Assembly (NCBI GenBank): GCA_040285825.1
Contig: JAUPSS010000002.1
Location: 2,976,001 to 3,040,000 of the forward strand
DNA: 64,000 nucleotides
Source: Eukaryota sp. TZLM1-RC
Taxonomy: Eukaryota; Metamonada: BaSk clade
Reading direction: 5' to 3'
The notes beneath the pieces were generated by a model, which saw only the letters and a list, made by a program, of their open reading frames with translations, did no database searches and was not told where the DNA came from. The translations under genes were made by a program, and so were the position numbers. Shown in pieces: positions 1 to 11,030 of the stretch. The first letter of the stretch is position 1, and every line of letters begins with the position of its first letter.

Positions 1-1150
1 TTAGAAGGGGTGATCCTATACATGTTGGACGACCGTTCACAGTTGATCTGTTGGGACTCCTCCTCTTCCAGTGGATATCTTTCAGTTGCATTTTTTATGA
101 GCAAATACTTCCATGACAAGATCGCTCTCACCAGAACAATGTTGTCAATCATTACTTTCACTTCTGCACGAATTGTCATGTAATCTGTTGGCCATGATCT
201 CCAACAGCACAAACCTTTCATACCTGTTCTTCCGGAACAGATCTTCATTACATTCCCTGTACGAATCTCAGCAGTGGTGTTGTTATGGCTAACTGCGATG
301 ATATGTTTTGTTCTATTTCTCTTTGATTTGGGCATTAAGTTCAAAAAAGATACATTTTTAGCTGCTGGGTTTTTATTTTTTATCAGTTTCTACACTCATT
401 TCTGATGCGATATTTCCTTGAGATATTGAGCTATTTGCTGATCTTTGTTGCATTTTTCACAATTTCATCAAAACCTGTTCAGTCTCTAGGTTGTGTCCTG
501 AATGATTAAGAACAATCTTGCAAGTAATTTGAACAAGCAAATGGGAGGGCACCCACTGGCAAAGGATATCATTTGAGGTATCAAACTCCATTCCATATTA
601 TTCGTTCATGCAACTGATTGAGCCACGCTTCTAAACACAGAGTCGTAAGGTTTGGAATATGAACAATCAACAAATTGATGACAATTAAATACGGTTCTTA
701 TTTAGACTGTGCTTCTTCAAAACAAAGTGGTTGTATCACTTCGCTCCTTGAGATTTTTGGCTAACAGAATCATTATAAGAACAGTTGTAGTAACTTCATT
801 TGTTATATTATGTCCCAATTTGGATACTAGCACAAATTCACATGAACAATATGAATAGTATGTCCTCTGGATTTGTTCAAAAACTTTGGATTCGCCCACG
901 GTTGATTTTAGATTTTCGGTGTCAATTATTCTTGTTTTAAAAATTATAATGTCACTTAAAATCAACTTCAATGTTATAATGTAGAACATGTGGCCAGTTT
1001 TTCTTTCCATTGACACAATCACCAATTTGTTCGTCATCAACAGATAATCCGTTGTTCTTTGCTGTTTTTTATACAAGTATGACCATCCATCTCATGTAAT
1101 TGACTTAGTATTGAGAATATTAAAAACAATTCTATTTTTGACTGGAATTC
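1..1150. other. stretch without a supported gene
   Basis: Both strands are interrupted by stops and no family motif is readable. The short open frame on the minus strand at 717-1076 is hydrophobic and low in complexity, and I do not consider it a gene. Confidence 0.5.
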
Positions 1151-1171
1151 TTATTGAGAAACAAAACCCCA

Positions 1172-2915
1172 TCTAGAATTCAATATTCTCCAAACAAGCG
1201 TCACTATTACTAAACCTACTCACAGCATTACGTTCATTTTCTACACCAATAGCTAAAAGTGCCTTTGAAATCATTGTTGGAATTGACTTCAAAATGCAAA
1301 AAACAATTCTATTTAACCTGAAAGTGGAATTCATTGTTTTACCAGACCTATTCAGTAACACTTCTTTGAAATTTTCAAAAAAAATGCAACCCTGAAGGTC
1401 CAATATTGCCAAAAAGAGAAATTGCAAACGGTACAAACAGATATTTCACATATTCCACTCTACCTAACTGTGCCAAAGGTTCTTCATATTTTTTATCTTC
1501 TTTTTTTCGGCGTTAGATAACAGCGAATCAGCGGAATACACTAAACGAGCAGCATCATTTTTGCAAACATCAATTGAGACAAGATCCACAACATTGAGAA
1601 CACCATCGATTCCTAGAGCTACTAAATCTGCCCGTCTTTTACCAAAAGAATCATCAGTTTGATCTGAAGACAGCTTATGTACTGATAGCTCAATAAATGC
1701 CTCTATATTGAAACTTTTGCCCATGGCATATAATTGATCACGAACTGAGTCATGAACAAGTGAGCAAAAAGTTATAAAATACTTACAGTTTAAAATATGG
1801 GAAAGCGTAACAACACTCTTGCAGCCACAAATTAAATCATTTGGCAAAGAACAAAGCCATAGAAAACATCTCATTCTCATTGCAGTGGTCCATTGGTGAT
1901 CATTGAGTAGAAGGCCATAAATGTTGGGAATTTGGAAGATTAGGCAACTTGAGCAACTGTCTTCAAGATCAATCAAAAAGTTTGCAAAAACGGGATTTTT
2001 TTCTTTAACCAAGTTAAGACTTACAATATAATCCAAGTTTTCTAAAACTTTTAAGATTGTTTTCTGCAATTTTGCAAAAGTCAGTGGTAAGGAAAGCAAG
2101 CTTCTTGGAGGAAGCTCCACAATATCAGAGGGAAAACATTTAGACCAAATATTTGGTGAAAGAGTTTCAATTTTCTGTTGCAAAGAAATAAAATAAGAGC
2201 TGCCACAGTTTCCAATGACATAAATTTTATCTGAAAAGCGATTCACAAATTCATAAATAAAATTTTTACCGCCTCCAATAAAGGCAGCTTTACAAAGGTA
2301 GCTTGATTGATGAAATTCAACACCACCAAAATTTGTACCACAAAAAATGTGGCTTCATAACTAAGATGCATCAATTTCCAATAATTTTGCTAAAAAATTG
2401 GTTCTTTGTTCATTAAAAATTCGACAAAACTCCAAAGAAATTGATGATGATGTTGATCTCAAAAGATGACTAAATTTCCGAGAATAACAAATTTTTAGGA
2501 CAAAGAATTTCAAATGTTTCTCAATATTTAAATTTTCAATTGATTCTAATTCATTTCCAATTTGAGTCAACACAGTCGAAAGTCGGCTTTTGACTTCTTC
2601 AATATTTCCAAGATAACAACCCAAAAAACGAAAACCAGACTGATCATAATTGATAAAGGGGACATTGACATCATTAATGAAAAAATCAATTGGTTCATGG
2701 CCAATAATCAAACATTTGGAGATATTCAATGAGAGACCAATATCTTCATAACGCTGTTGAATAAAAGTTGCTATTTGTTTCAGAATTGTAATAGGAGCAA
2801 TTACAGAAATGTCATCCATATATGCTACAATATCTATTTCTGGGAATTTTTCTTTCAATTCGCACAATAATGGATGAATTGCCAGACAAAAGAAAAAAGG
2901 ACCAAGTGGATCTTA
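1172..2915 (-). mobile_element. 5'-truncated non-LTR retrotransposon, family A (RT + restriction-like endonuclease)
   Basis: Read on the minus strand, this starts inside the reverse transcriptase just after the conserved GDPLGP-type block (the DPLGPFFFCLAIHP motif is at about 2873-2914). It continues through the YMDD active site (2808-2820) and the thumb region. It then reaches a Cys/His knuckle with the H-x-LNC signature (about 1785-1805) and the C-terminal endonuclease region with a PGIDG block near 1600. The 3' end runs to about 1172, with the YWQNRI-like block decayed near 1310. Frameshifts and stops split it at about 2250-2360 and 1440-1464. The architecture, an RT followed by a CCHC-like knuckle and a restriction-like endonuclease, is that of early-branching LINEs (R2/CRE grade). 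No ORF before the RT and no target-site duplication were identified. Confidence 0.8.
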
Positions 2916-3884
2916 GTAATACTTAGTATTAGTGCCAGTACAATACTTGTTAATTCAGCTTTAGCTATAGCCACAGCAAATTCCTAGTCCAATTCAAAGA
3001 GATTCAATGGCATGGAATACAGCACATCATTTAGAAGGTGAAACTGACTCAAGAATGAAAGGGAAGTCAACAGCTATTGATATTTTACCACAACTTTGAA
3101 GATTCTAGAAATTTAATGAATTCCCAAAATTATGCAAAAATTTCATTACTTACTCATCAACAAAATCTTTTAGAAATAATAGTGACAGAAGTGGTATCAT
3201 GTTAAAAATTATTTAGAAAAGTGGTAATTTATTCATTTTACACCATTTGCAATGAGCAAGAATCCTAATAATCAAGATATCAGCTGGAAAAAAACCATCT
3301 TCATACGTTTTAGTTTATGTTTTTTCAATGTTCATCATTGCAGCTTGAATTCGTCAATTTTTGAGCAAAATGACCACAATGGCCTACTGACCACAATTAA
3401 AACTGAATAGGTCCACTAGTGTGATGTATCGAGATATTGTAATAAGTGACAAATTATTAAAGAATTTATAATCTTGTTGATTTTATCTCAAATCTGTACT
3501 TATTATTTCATAGTTTATGTACTTGAAGTCCAAACACAATAAAATGTCACAATTGATGAATCAGTTTTATTTGTTTGATCTTTATAGCATGCTTTAGAGC
3601 AGAGATTGTTGTTTATAATCAGTTTCTTATGCAAATACAAAACTATTACCTTGATGGACATTAATCTAAAGAATCAGAAAGAACTTTGGAAATTAAGCTT
3701 GGGATTTTTACCGGAAATGAATTGCGGGTTTAGAAGGCGTGTTGGTAAAATCTGAGGAAAGGTAATAGAGTTGCTCAACATCGAAACCATTGACGAATAA
3801 ATGTATTAAAAATCAATTAAATATTTCGGTGGGTGTTTTTGGTGGTAAATTGAATAAAAACAGTTGAATTGTATCACAACGATG
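2916..3884. other. stretch without a supported gene
   Basis: AT-rich with dense stops on both strands. It separates two retrotransposon remnants and I see no coding signal. Confidence 0.5.
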
Positions 3885-4010
3885 GATGAGCTATAGCCAG
3901 ACAGCAAGCAGATCAAGATTTTGTAGTGTAAATCTTGGATCAATGATATTCGTCCCACTAGTTATGAATTAATTTAATTAAGTGTGCATGTTCAATAAAT
4001 ATAATAATAG
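3885..4010 (+). mobile_element. 3'-end scrap of non-LTR retrotransposon, family C
   Basis: The segment encoding the last residues of the family C element (ARQQADQDFV, then decay) and its 3' UTR match the ends at 29575-29680 and, inverted, at 46075-46150. The shared tail ends in a TTCAATAAATA motif. Only about 125 bp survive, so this is an extreme 5' truncation or a recombination scrap. Confidence 0.7.
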
Positions 4011-4218
4011 TGATTGAAAAGTTTTTGTCATGGCTACTTTTACCTATGTGATATACCAATTATAATGTAGATACTATCTTTCTGCTTGTGGCCTCTGTAA
4101 ACGTGTGATGATTATTTGTCCACAGTAGAGCAAATAGATGGAAATAAGAACCGAAACGATTCGAAAATAACACAAAATCTACATAAAAATTTACAGAAAC
4201 AAACATAGATTCGTTAAC

Positions 4219-4891
4219 CTAAACAACAGAAGAATAAGAGGCATCAGAGGATACTTGCACGTACTGAATGCCAGAATTTTGATAGATGGCATTATCTGAC
4301 CCAACAGATAGAAAAGCAATCAGAATGAAAATGTAAGCGATGGCTTCTACCACATATCCAATGAATATTACGCGCAGGAAGAACCCAATAATGAATAGAA
4401 TGGCACCAGTTTCAAATTTTGAATTGCCAAGTTTAGCACCTAATTCACGCAAGTAAAGCATGAAAAAGACAGCACCAACAATCACAAGAAGACCTGCCAG
4501 TAAAATCCTACCCAAAAACTCTTCTACCAGTTTTTCAAGCTCTTCAACACTGGAAACATTGAGGAGCCTGTCAATCAGGGTGAATAACACAAGACCAGCT
4601 GCCACTTCGCAACAGAGAGCGATCGAAACCCTGAACACTGCTTTATCACTGTTGTAGAGTTTGCTGAGTTTGAGACCCACGAAAAGATGAATGACAATGG
4701 CCACAAGAAAGAGCAGGAAGCCGAAAATAGGCAAGAGGGAAAGAACTACTGACAACAAACCCAAGACAGCAGCAATACCTCCCAAGACACGGATAGATCG
4801 AAGATCTGAGTTTGACACTGATCCCACAGCAACAGTTGGATTGACAGCTACGTTGAGATCTCAGAAGATCCTAAACATTACGATTCTGCAT
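4219..4891 (-). CDS. DUF996-like multi-span membrane protein, probable 22-nt intron
   Basis: The main open frame (4219-4859) encodes a very hydrophobic protein of about 210 residues with five to six predicted membrane spans. These are separated by short polar loops containing LSKLYNSDKAVF and LRELGAKLGNSKFETG. This span pattern, with a Leu-Ser-Lys-x-Tyr loop, resembles DUF996, a family known to me from bacteria and archaea. The frame has no ATG at its 5' end. An ATG at 4891 joins it in frame if 4860-4881 (GTAATG...CTGAG, 22 nt) is removed, giving a start of MQNHLNVAVNP. Without splicing, that ATG meets TGA after five codons. The C-terminus is a polar, Ser-rich tail. Function is unknown. The family call rests on pattern recognition and the intron is inferred. 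Confidence 0.6.
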
Positions 4892-5984
4892 TTTAGGTGA
4901 TTGTAATCGTTGGAAAATCAAATGGATTTTGTATTCATCTTCATTCCAACAAAAAAGCAGATGAAATGTCTAACCTGGTCGTGCTGTTAGGAAAGTTAGA
5001 CTTACATGGGATATGAACAAACCATTTGTTGTGCAAGACCATTTCATTTACATGGATTTCAGGAATACTTTACATTAAATATTGTGGTCTTGATCCTATC
5101 AGATTTGGCCAGAGAACACAATCATTAGCATTGTTGCGTTAGTTTTGTCAAATGATAGTCATTATTAGTTTAGTTATAATATTTCACTACAAGACACTAT
5201 TTCCCAACAAACAAGAATTGAAGAAAAGAGTATCCGAAATTTTGTCAACACCAGTCATCAGCAAATGAGTGTCAAAGGGATCTATGGAATGAATGGTTTC
5301 AGAAGAAAGTACGTCTTCAATTAGATCACTGATGATTAATAATCACCGATGTTTCCCTACCACTCATTCCATTAGGAGAAAGTATCATCTTCAGTATCAT
5401 GACTGTTGTAGAAACATTATTTTGCTCTGAATATCGAATATCCTGGAAACAACTAAAGGTTACTATAAAAGAATTTGTATATAAAAGATAATACAGTCAT
5501 GATTGTAAATGTTGAGCAAGAATAAAGAATGGCCTTGAGACTGCTGATCAAAAAACATGATATTTAGAGAACTTATCAAAGGAAGAATTTATAAGAATTT
5601 CCAATGTATGAAAGCAATTTATATTGACCCAGAACCTTGAAGTGGGAACATGTAGGAAAATGTGTTAAAAGTTTGAGAATCTATTTTGGGTGATTCTGGA
5701 GCTGAAAAAGAAGGAGCAGAATACATTGATGATGGAAAATTATCACTAGAGGTATCTACAGAGATGGGAGCTTCTGGAAAATTCACTTATTTTAAGGTCA
5801 ACTCCCCCGTCGGTATCTTGTATTTTTTGCAGATCTTTCAACATACTTTTTTCAAAAAAACATTCCTAAATATACGGTTTTGCCTGAAAAAGCTTCAGCA
5901 CCATCTGGTTGAATTACATGAAAGCTTGGATTATTGTGAAAGACTTGGCTTGGCCAAAACTCAAAATACCGCTTTCGGAAATTT
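4892..5984. other. intergenic, one coding-like scrap
   Basis: There is no recognisable gene. At 5686-5810 on the plus strand a stretch reads like protein (GDSGAEKEGAEYIDDGK...) but it has no ATG, runs into non-coding sequence and matches nothing I know. Confidence 0.4.
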
Positions 5985-6815
5985 TGAAAGGACATTTGTA
6001 ATAGTTCTGCTGCTGCCCAAGTAACTCAAATTCACTCTGTTTATCTACTTTTGTTAAAAACATAAACATGCGATTTCGTTGTTTTCTATGGCCAAACAAT
6101 CTTCCCAATCGTTTAACTGGTAAATGTGGTAAACCTCTTTTGTTTACTCATCTTTTGAACTGTAAAGATTTCATTACATTTAGAAGTAAAGTACATAACA
6201 CTGTCAGGGACCAAATTTATGTGAATCAAATCGAATAGATTCGTTTTTAGAGGCTTTGCTATCGAAATTAATGCTTGATGACCTTAATATTGATAGTGCG
6301 CGTTACAACATAACTTCTTTTTGTCTGACGAGAGGCGATTTGGCTGTTCTCGGCTGATATGGTAGTTTTATTATTTTAGTCGCCATGTCCATTGACCCTT
6401 GTAATTGGTCTAACGAACATTTCACTAACTCAGATGTAAATAATCCCTTTGTTGCTGGCACAAAATATAAAATTGCTAAATATGCGAAACCCATTTCCTC
6501 TGAATGAAAATTCTCATACCCAAAATAATTTATATCCCTTTGCTTTTTCTTTGCTTACTTCTTTACATAAGGCTGTTATGGCTTTCCTTAACGATTTCGT
6601 TGCAGTTGTAAAGGAAAAAACTGGAAGAGTTTTAATTGCGTTTACCAACAAAACAGGATCGTAATTTCTATTTTTAAGGGAGTGGTAAAACTAATCTGTG
6701 ATTCACCCTCTTCATTTGTCAAATTTTCTGAATCTTTGGTAATTAATTGTTTTGATGTAGATGAGGTTAATTTTGAGGATGTGGAGTTTGTGTTGTGCAC
6801 TTCATGATTTCATAT
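5985..6815 (+). mobile_element. 3' part of non-LTR retrotransposon, family B
   Basis: On the plus strand the Cys/His knuckle (GKPLLFTHLLNCKDF, near 6130-6180) is followed by VRDQIY. Remnants of the endonuclease domain and the 3' block QQNRIVISIFKGVVKL (about 6645-6690) and CFDVDEVNFEDVEF (about 6750-6795) are also visible. Several stops and frameshifts make it dead. It is the same family as the inverted copy at 7345-8315, with about 530 bp between the two inverted copies. Confidence 0.7.
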
Positions 6816-7133
6816 CCCCTATTAGATAAATTATTTTTAAAAACAGTTCCTTCCGTGGGGGTGGAGTATTGCACTGTGTTGAATCATCATGTGAATCATG
6901 GCATGTGTGTTGTGGGAACAACCATTGTTGCAGTCACTTTGGGTATGGGATGTCGTATTTGTGCTTAAAATTGTGGTTATATGGATGATGTTGAATTTTT
7001 TCCTTTTTGAGGTTAGATACTTGCACTTTAGATATGACATGTTTTGGTTGAAATTAATTCTATTTTGATGCAGTTGAGTTTGATGATTGTGTTGTTTTTG
7101 ATAAACTGTTTTATATTGAACTAAAATTCTGTC
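6816..7133. other. spacer between inverted retrotransposon copies
   Basis: About 320 bp with no gene seen. It is GT-rich on the plus strand with scattered stops. Confidence 0.5.
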
Positions 7134-9290
7134 TAATATTCAATATCCTCTAAACAAGCATCACTATTACTAAACCTACTCACAACATTTCTCTTACATT
7201 CTACACCAATTACTGAAAATACTGTAGACATCATTGTTGGAATAGACTTGAAAATGGAAAAACAATTCTGTTAACCAGCAAATGGAATTCATTTTTTACG
7301 AGATTTATTCAGTGAACCTTGTTTTACTTGAAATTTATTTTATTCATTTAACAAGAAATATGAAAACATAAAATACACAATTTAAACTCCACATCCTCAA
7401 TACCTACCTTCCCTACATCAAAGCAATTAATTGCTAAAGATTCAGAAAATTTCCCAAATGAAGAGAGTGAATCAGAAATTAGTTTCACCATTCCCTTAAA
7501 AATAGAAAATATAATCCTGTTTTGCCAATAAACACGATTGGAAATTCTTCCAGTTCTTACCTCTACAACTACAACAAAATCCTCAAGGAAAGCCATAGCA
7601 GCCTTACCTGGAGATACAAGCAAAGAAAAAACAAAGGAACATAAATTACATTGGGCATCAGATTTTTCATCAGATTTTTCATCTTACGTCAAGATCCAAG
7701 CAAAGATAAAACAAAGGGACATAAATTATTTTGGAATTGAGAATTTTCATTAACTGAGGAAGTGGGTTTCGCGTATTTAGCAATTTTATATTTTTCGCCA
7801 GCAAGAAGAGAATTATTTACATCTGAGTAAATTAAATTAAATGTTCGTAACAAGAATTACAAGGGTCAATGGAAATGGCGTCTAAAATAGTAAAACTACG
7901 ATTTGAACCAGGAACAACTAGATCACATCTAATCAGACCCATAGAAGCTTTGTTGTAGCGCTTACTATCAACATTGGGGTCATCAAGAATTTATTTCGAT
8001 AACAAAGGCTCTAAAAAGGAATCTACTCTATATGATTTACACATTACAAAAATTGGTCTCAGACATTATAATGCACTTTACTTCTAAATGTAATGAAATA
8101 ATTACAGTTCAAAAGATGATTAAACAAAAGAGGTTTACCACATTTACAATATAAATGATTGGACAAATTGTTTGGCCATAGAAAACAACGAAAACGCATG
8201 TTAAAAAGCCATTCATGGTTTTTTAACAAAAGTACATAAACAGTGGGAATTTGAGTTACTAAAGCAGCAGCAGAACTATCAATTCAGTGAAACTGTAATG
8301 AAGTCTTCAAAGAACTGTAACCATGAAGGTCCAATATTGCCAAAAAGAGAAATTGCAAACGGCACTAACTGATATTTCACATGTTCCACTCTACCTAACT
8401 GTGCCAATGGTTCTTCATATTTTGCTTTTTTTTCCTTTTTTCGGCGTTAGATAGCAGCGCACCAGCGGAATACACCAAACGAGCAGCAAAATTTTTACAG
8501 ACATCTACTAAGACAACATCCACAACGTTGAGAACACCATCGATTCCTGGAGCTACTGAATCTGCCTTTCTTTTACCAAAAAGATCGTTAATTTGATCTG
8601 GAGATAGCTTACGAAGCAAAGGTTCAACAAATGGTTCTATATTGAAACTTTTGCACATGATATATAATTGATCACGAATTGAGTCATGAACAATTGAGCC
8701 ATTTGTTATAAAATATTTGCAGTTTAAAATATGGGAAAGTGTAACCACATTCTTACAGCGACAAATTAAATTTTTTAGTAATGAACAAGGCCATAAGAGT
8801 CATCTCATTCTCATAGCAGTGGTCCAATGGTGATCATTAAGTAGAAGTCCATAAATGTTGGGATCTTGGGAGATTAGACAACTTGAGCAACTGTCTTCAA
8901 GGTCAATCAAAAAGTTTGCAAAAATGGTGTTTTTTTCTTAAGCCAAGCTAGGACGTACAATGCATTCCAAGTTTTCTAAAACTGTTGAGATTTTTCCTGC
9001 AATTTTGCAAAAAAAAATTGTGGTAAGGAGAGCAATCTTCAACAATATCAGAGGGAAAACAGTTAGAACAGATATTTGGTGAAAGAGTTTCAATTTCCTA
9101 TTGCAAAGAATTAGAACAAGAGCTGCCACAGTTTTCAATGAGATCTATTTTTTCTGGAAAGTGAATCACAAATTGAAAGATAAAATTTTTACCCCCCGCA
9201 AAAAAAGCAGCTTTACAATGGTAGCTTGATTAATGAAAATCAACACCACCAAAATCTGTAACACAAAAAATGTGGCTTCGTAATTTAGAT
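7134..9290 (-). mobile_element. non-LTR retrotransposon, family A, interrupted by a family B copy
   Basis: The two outer parts are one family A element. The 3' tail at 7134-7345 matches 1172-1370, and the body at 8315-9290 matches 1395-2270. The body includes the knuckle (SHILNCKYF) and the PGIDGVLNVVDV block at about 8528-8560. The break corresponds to family A position 1370/1395 of the first copy, and it is filled by about 970 bp of family B. The nesting shows that family B was active after this family A copy landed. The 5' end stops near 9290. Confidence 0.7.
7345..8315 (-). mobile_element. non-LTR retrotransposon, family B, nested in family A
   Basis: On the minus strand the C-terminal block AFLEDFVVVVEVRTGR...VYWQNRIIFSIFKGM is open at 7348-7623. 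Upstream pieces such as GEKYKIAKYAKP (about 7770-7810) match the plus-strand copy at 6440-6490. Both sides are family A sequence. No clean target-site duplication is visible by eye. Confidence 0.7.
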
Positions 9291-9373
9291 TGATTGTGTT
9301 TATTATTTTTGTTTTGAATCCATCAAATTCTAACATCTCCTATCAACAAACCCTTTTGCTATTGATTTATCAA

Positions 9374-10225
9374 TGGAAGAAGATGTCGAAGCAAATCTTA
9401 ATCCCAAAAAGAGAAAATCCGATAATAAATCAACTCCCTTATCATGGACACGAAATTCAAATGGTTGACAATGACTCAGATGTCCTGGTCTTTGAAAAGT
9501 AGGATTACGAAAAGCAACAACGATGGGCGACAAAGTACACTGAGGTAGATTACGATAGAAACCAAATGATGGAGTCTAACGAATTGACAATCGAAGGCAT
9601 AAACACTGTATTTTCTGCGTTTGCTGCTTATTCAGCAACTCTTACTGATTTTTCGAAGTTTGTGGTTCCTGAACTTCGGCAAGTTGTTTTGACAAATGAC
9701 TTTTACAATTTTGGCATGTGGAACATTCATAAAATGCAAGCTTTTATTCACAAGCAAAAGACTGAAAGTCGGTTGTTAAAACACCTTGTTCAGCAGTTTG
9801 GCAATCCAAGAGACACTTCAATACTAATAGATGATTATGGTAAAAAAAGGTTCCAAGAATTTGAAACATCGGAAGTTTACTCGAGGCATTGGATGGATTC
9901 AATTTCTGAAAAGAAATGGATTTGAAGTATTGATGATCAGTGAAGCTTTCACTTCAGTAAAATGTCCATTTTGTTTTGAAAACGTTGATACATTATAAAG
10001 AGTAACCAATCCCAAACCCAGATTCTATAGAAGAAAAAGAACCCCCGTTACTACATGTCATGGTTTAATAGCTTGCAACAGTGAGAGTTGCAAACTCAGT
10101 AACAATGGTTCACAAAAAGCTTTTTAATAGAAATAAGCTGACATGTCTTAATATGTTTGCTATTGCTGAAGCCAGAATGAGTGGTAGTGAAAGGCCTCAA
10201 TATCCTTGTCGTAGATAGTCTGTAA
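9374..10225 (+). pseudogene. decayed Fanzor/TnpB-like RuvC nuclease (copy 1)
   Basis: An opening ATG encodes a basic stretch, NLNPKKRKSDNKS, that looks like a nuclear localisation signal. After frame changes, a long open piece (9506-9925) has the helical region between RuvC-I and RuvC-II. It ends in FGNPRDTSILIDDYG, where this family has a Gly-Asp motif. Next come a RuvC-II and zinc-ribbon region (ISEAFTSVKCPFC, about 9931-9970; HGLIACNSESCK, about 10061-10096) and a RuvC-III-like NRNKLTCLNM (10131-10160). The RuvC-I Asp-Pro-Gly block is missing, and stops and frameshifts are present. The family call rests on the order of these motifs, known from TnpB and Fanzor. The third acidic residue is Asn here. 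Confidence 0.65.
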
Positions 10226-10432
10226 CATCAGATTTTCTTTTTGAAACTCACCAATCAATCATCTATATATGAATGCAGTCCTCTCTTGATACTTATGCGT
10301 TTTCTATTACACTCGAAAACGCTTCCTTCAAACAATTATCGAACTACTTTCTATGTCTTAAAATCAAAGATAAGCAGATAGACAATCCTCAAGTATTTCG
10401 TACTGATGTCTCTGAAAACACAGACCACCCTA
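10226..10432 (+). pseudogene. copied 5' end of the C2/coiled-coil gene
   Basis: The 5' UTR and the first roughly 53 codons of the gene at 19537-22233 are repeated here (ATG at 10273) with essentially no differences visible to me. The copy ends abruptly at ...SENTDHP and continues into Fanzor 3' sequence. The junction order (Fanzor 3' end, then C2 start) is the same as at 22640-22074. A roughly 500-bp block appears to have been duplicated into, or recombined with, another Fanzor remnant. Confidence 0.75.
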
Positions 10433-10560
10433 AAGCTGACTATAAGCTGACATGCCTAAATATGTTTGCAATTGCCGAAGCCATGATGAAAAGTCTCAAA
10501 TGAAAGGCCTCAATATCTTTGTCATAGAAAGTCTTCGTAATTATTCCGCACGAAAATTGA
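10433..10560 (+). pseudogene. second Fanzor 3'-end scrap
   Basis: It repeats, with about 10 percent differences, the RuvC-III tail seen at 10133-10215 (KLTCLNMFAIAEA, then the ERPQY-encoding segment). It therefore flanks the C2 copy as a direct repeat. Confidence 0.6.
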
Positions 10561-11030
10561 TCATGTATTTAAGAAAATTTCCCACATATAATGAAAGGTT
10601 TCATTTGCCAAAACTCATTAACGAAAATTAATAACACAAGCATATGATGAAATTTCATTGTAATCGATTGATTAATTGTTGAAAATGTGTTTGATTGGTC
10701 CCTCCAAATGGTTTCTCTCCATGTGCAGAAATAAATATCAGAATTTTTAGATGATAAAATTCTAATTTGAAATTTCAATTTTGAAGGGATTTTCCAATTG
10801 CCTTAAAGACTGCAATATTACTCTATTCTCTTGCATGTATGTTTAATACAATATTTTTTTAATGTAGTGTAATGTTGATTCTATCTATTCTTACATCAAG
10901 AGATAATATATTATTCGAAATAACTTAATATTCGTCCGTTAACCACTGGAAATCAACCCATTTTTATTATAAATCACCCAAAAAATAGATAAAACAATAT
11001 CTCAAGTAGAACCCCTTGTAATATACAATC
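10561..11030. other. intergenic, 3' flank of the BET gene
   Basis: About 470 bp, very AT-rich, with no gene seen. It contains the 3' UTR side of the minus-strand BET gene. Confidence 0.5.

Noticed and set aside
717-1436. Two minus-strand open frames of 119 and 87 codons
   Set aside because: The first is low-complexity with no motif. The second is the decayed 3' end of the family A retrotransposon, not a gene.
4460-4900. Plus-strand open frames opposite the DUF996-like gene
   Set aside because: Antisense shadows; their composition follows the hydrophobic gene on the other strand.
9374-10225. Reading the 9.4-10.2 kb frames as an intact gene with tiny introns
   Set aside because: Stops occur within conserved blocks, RuvC-I is missing, and the sequence runs into a copied C2 gene fragment, so decay is the simpler reading.
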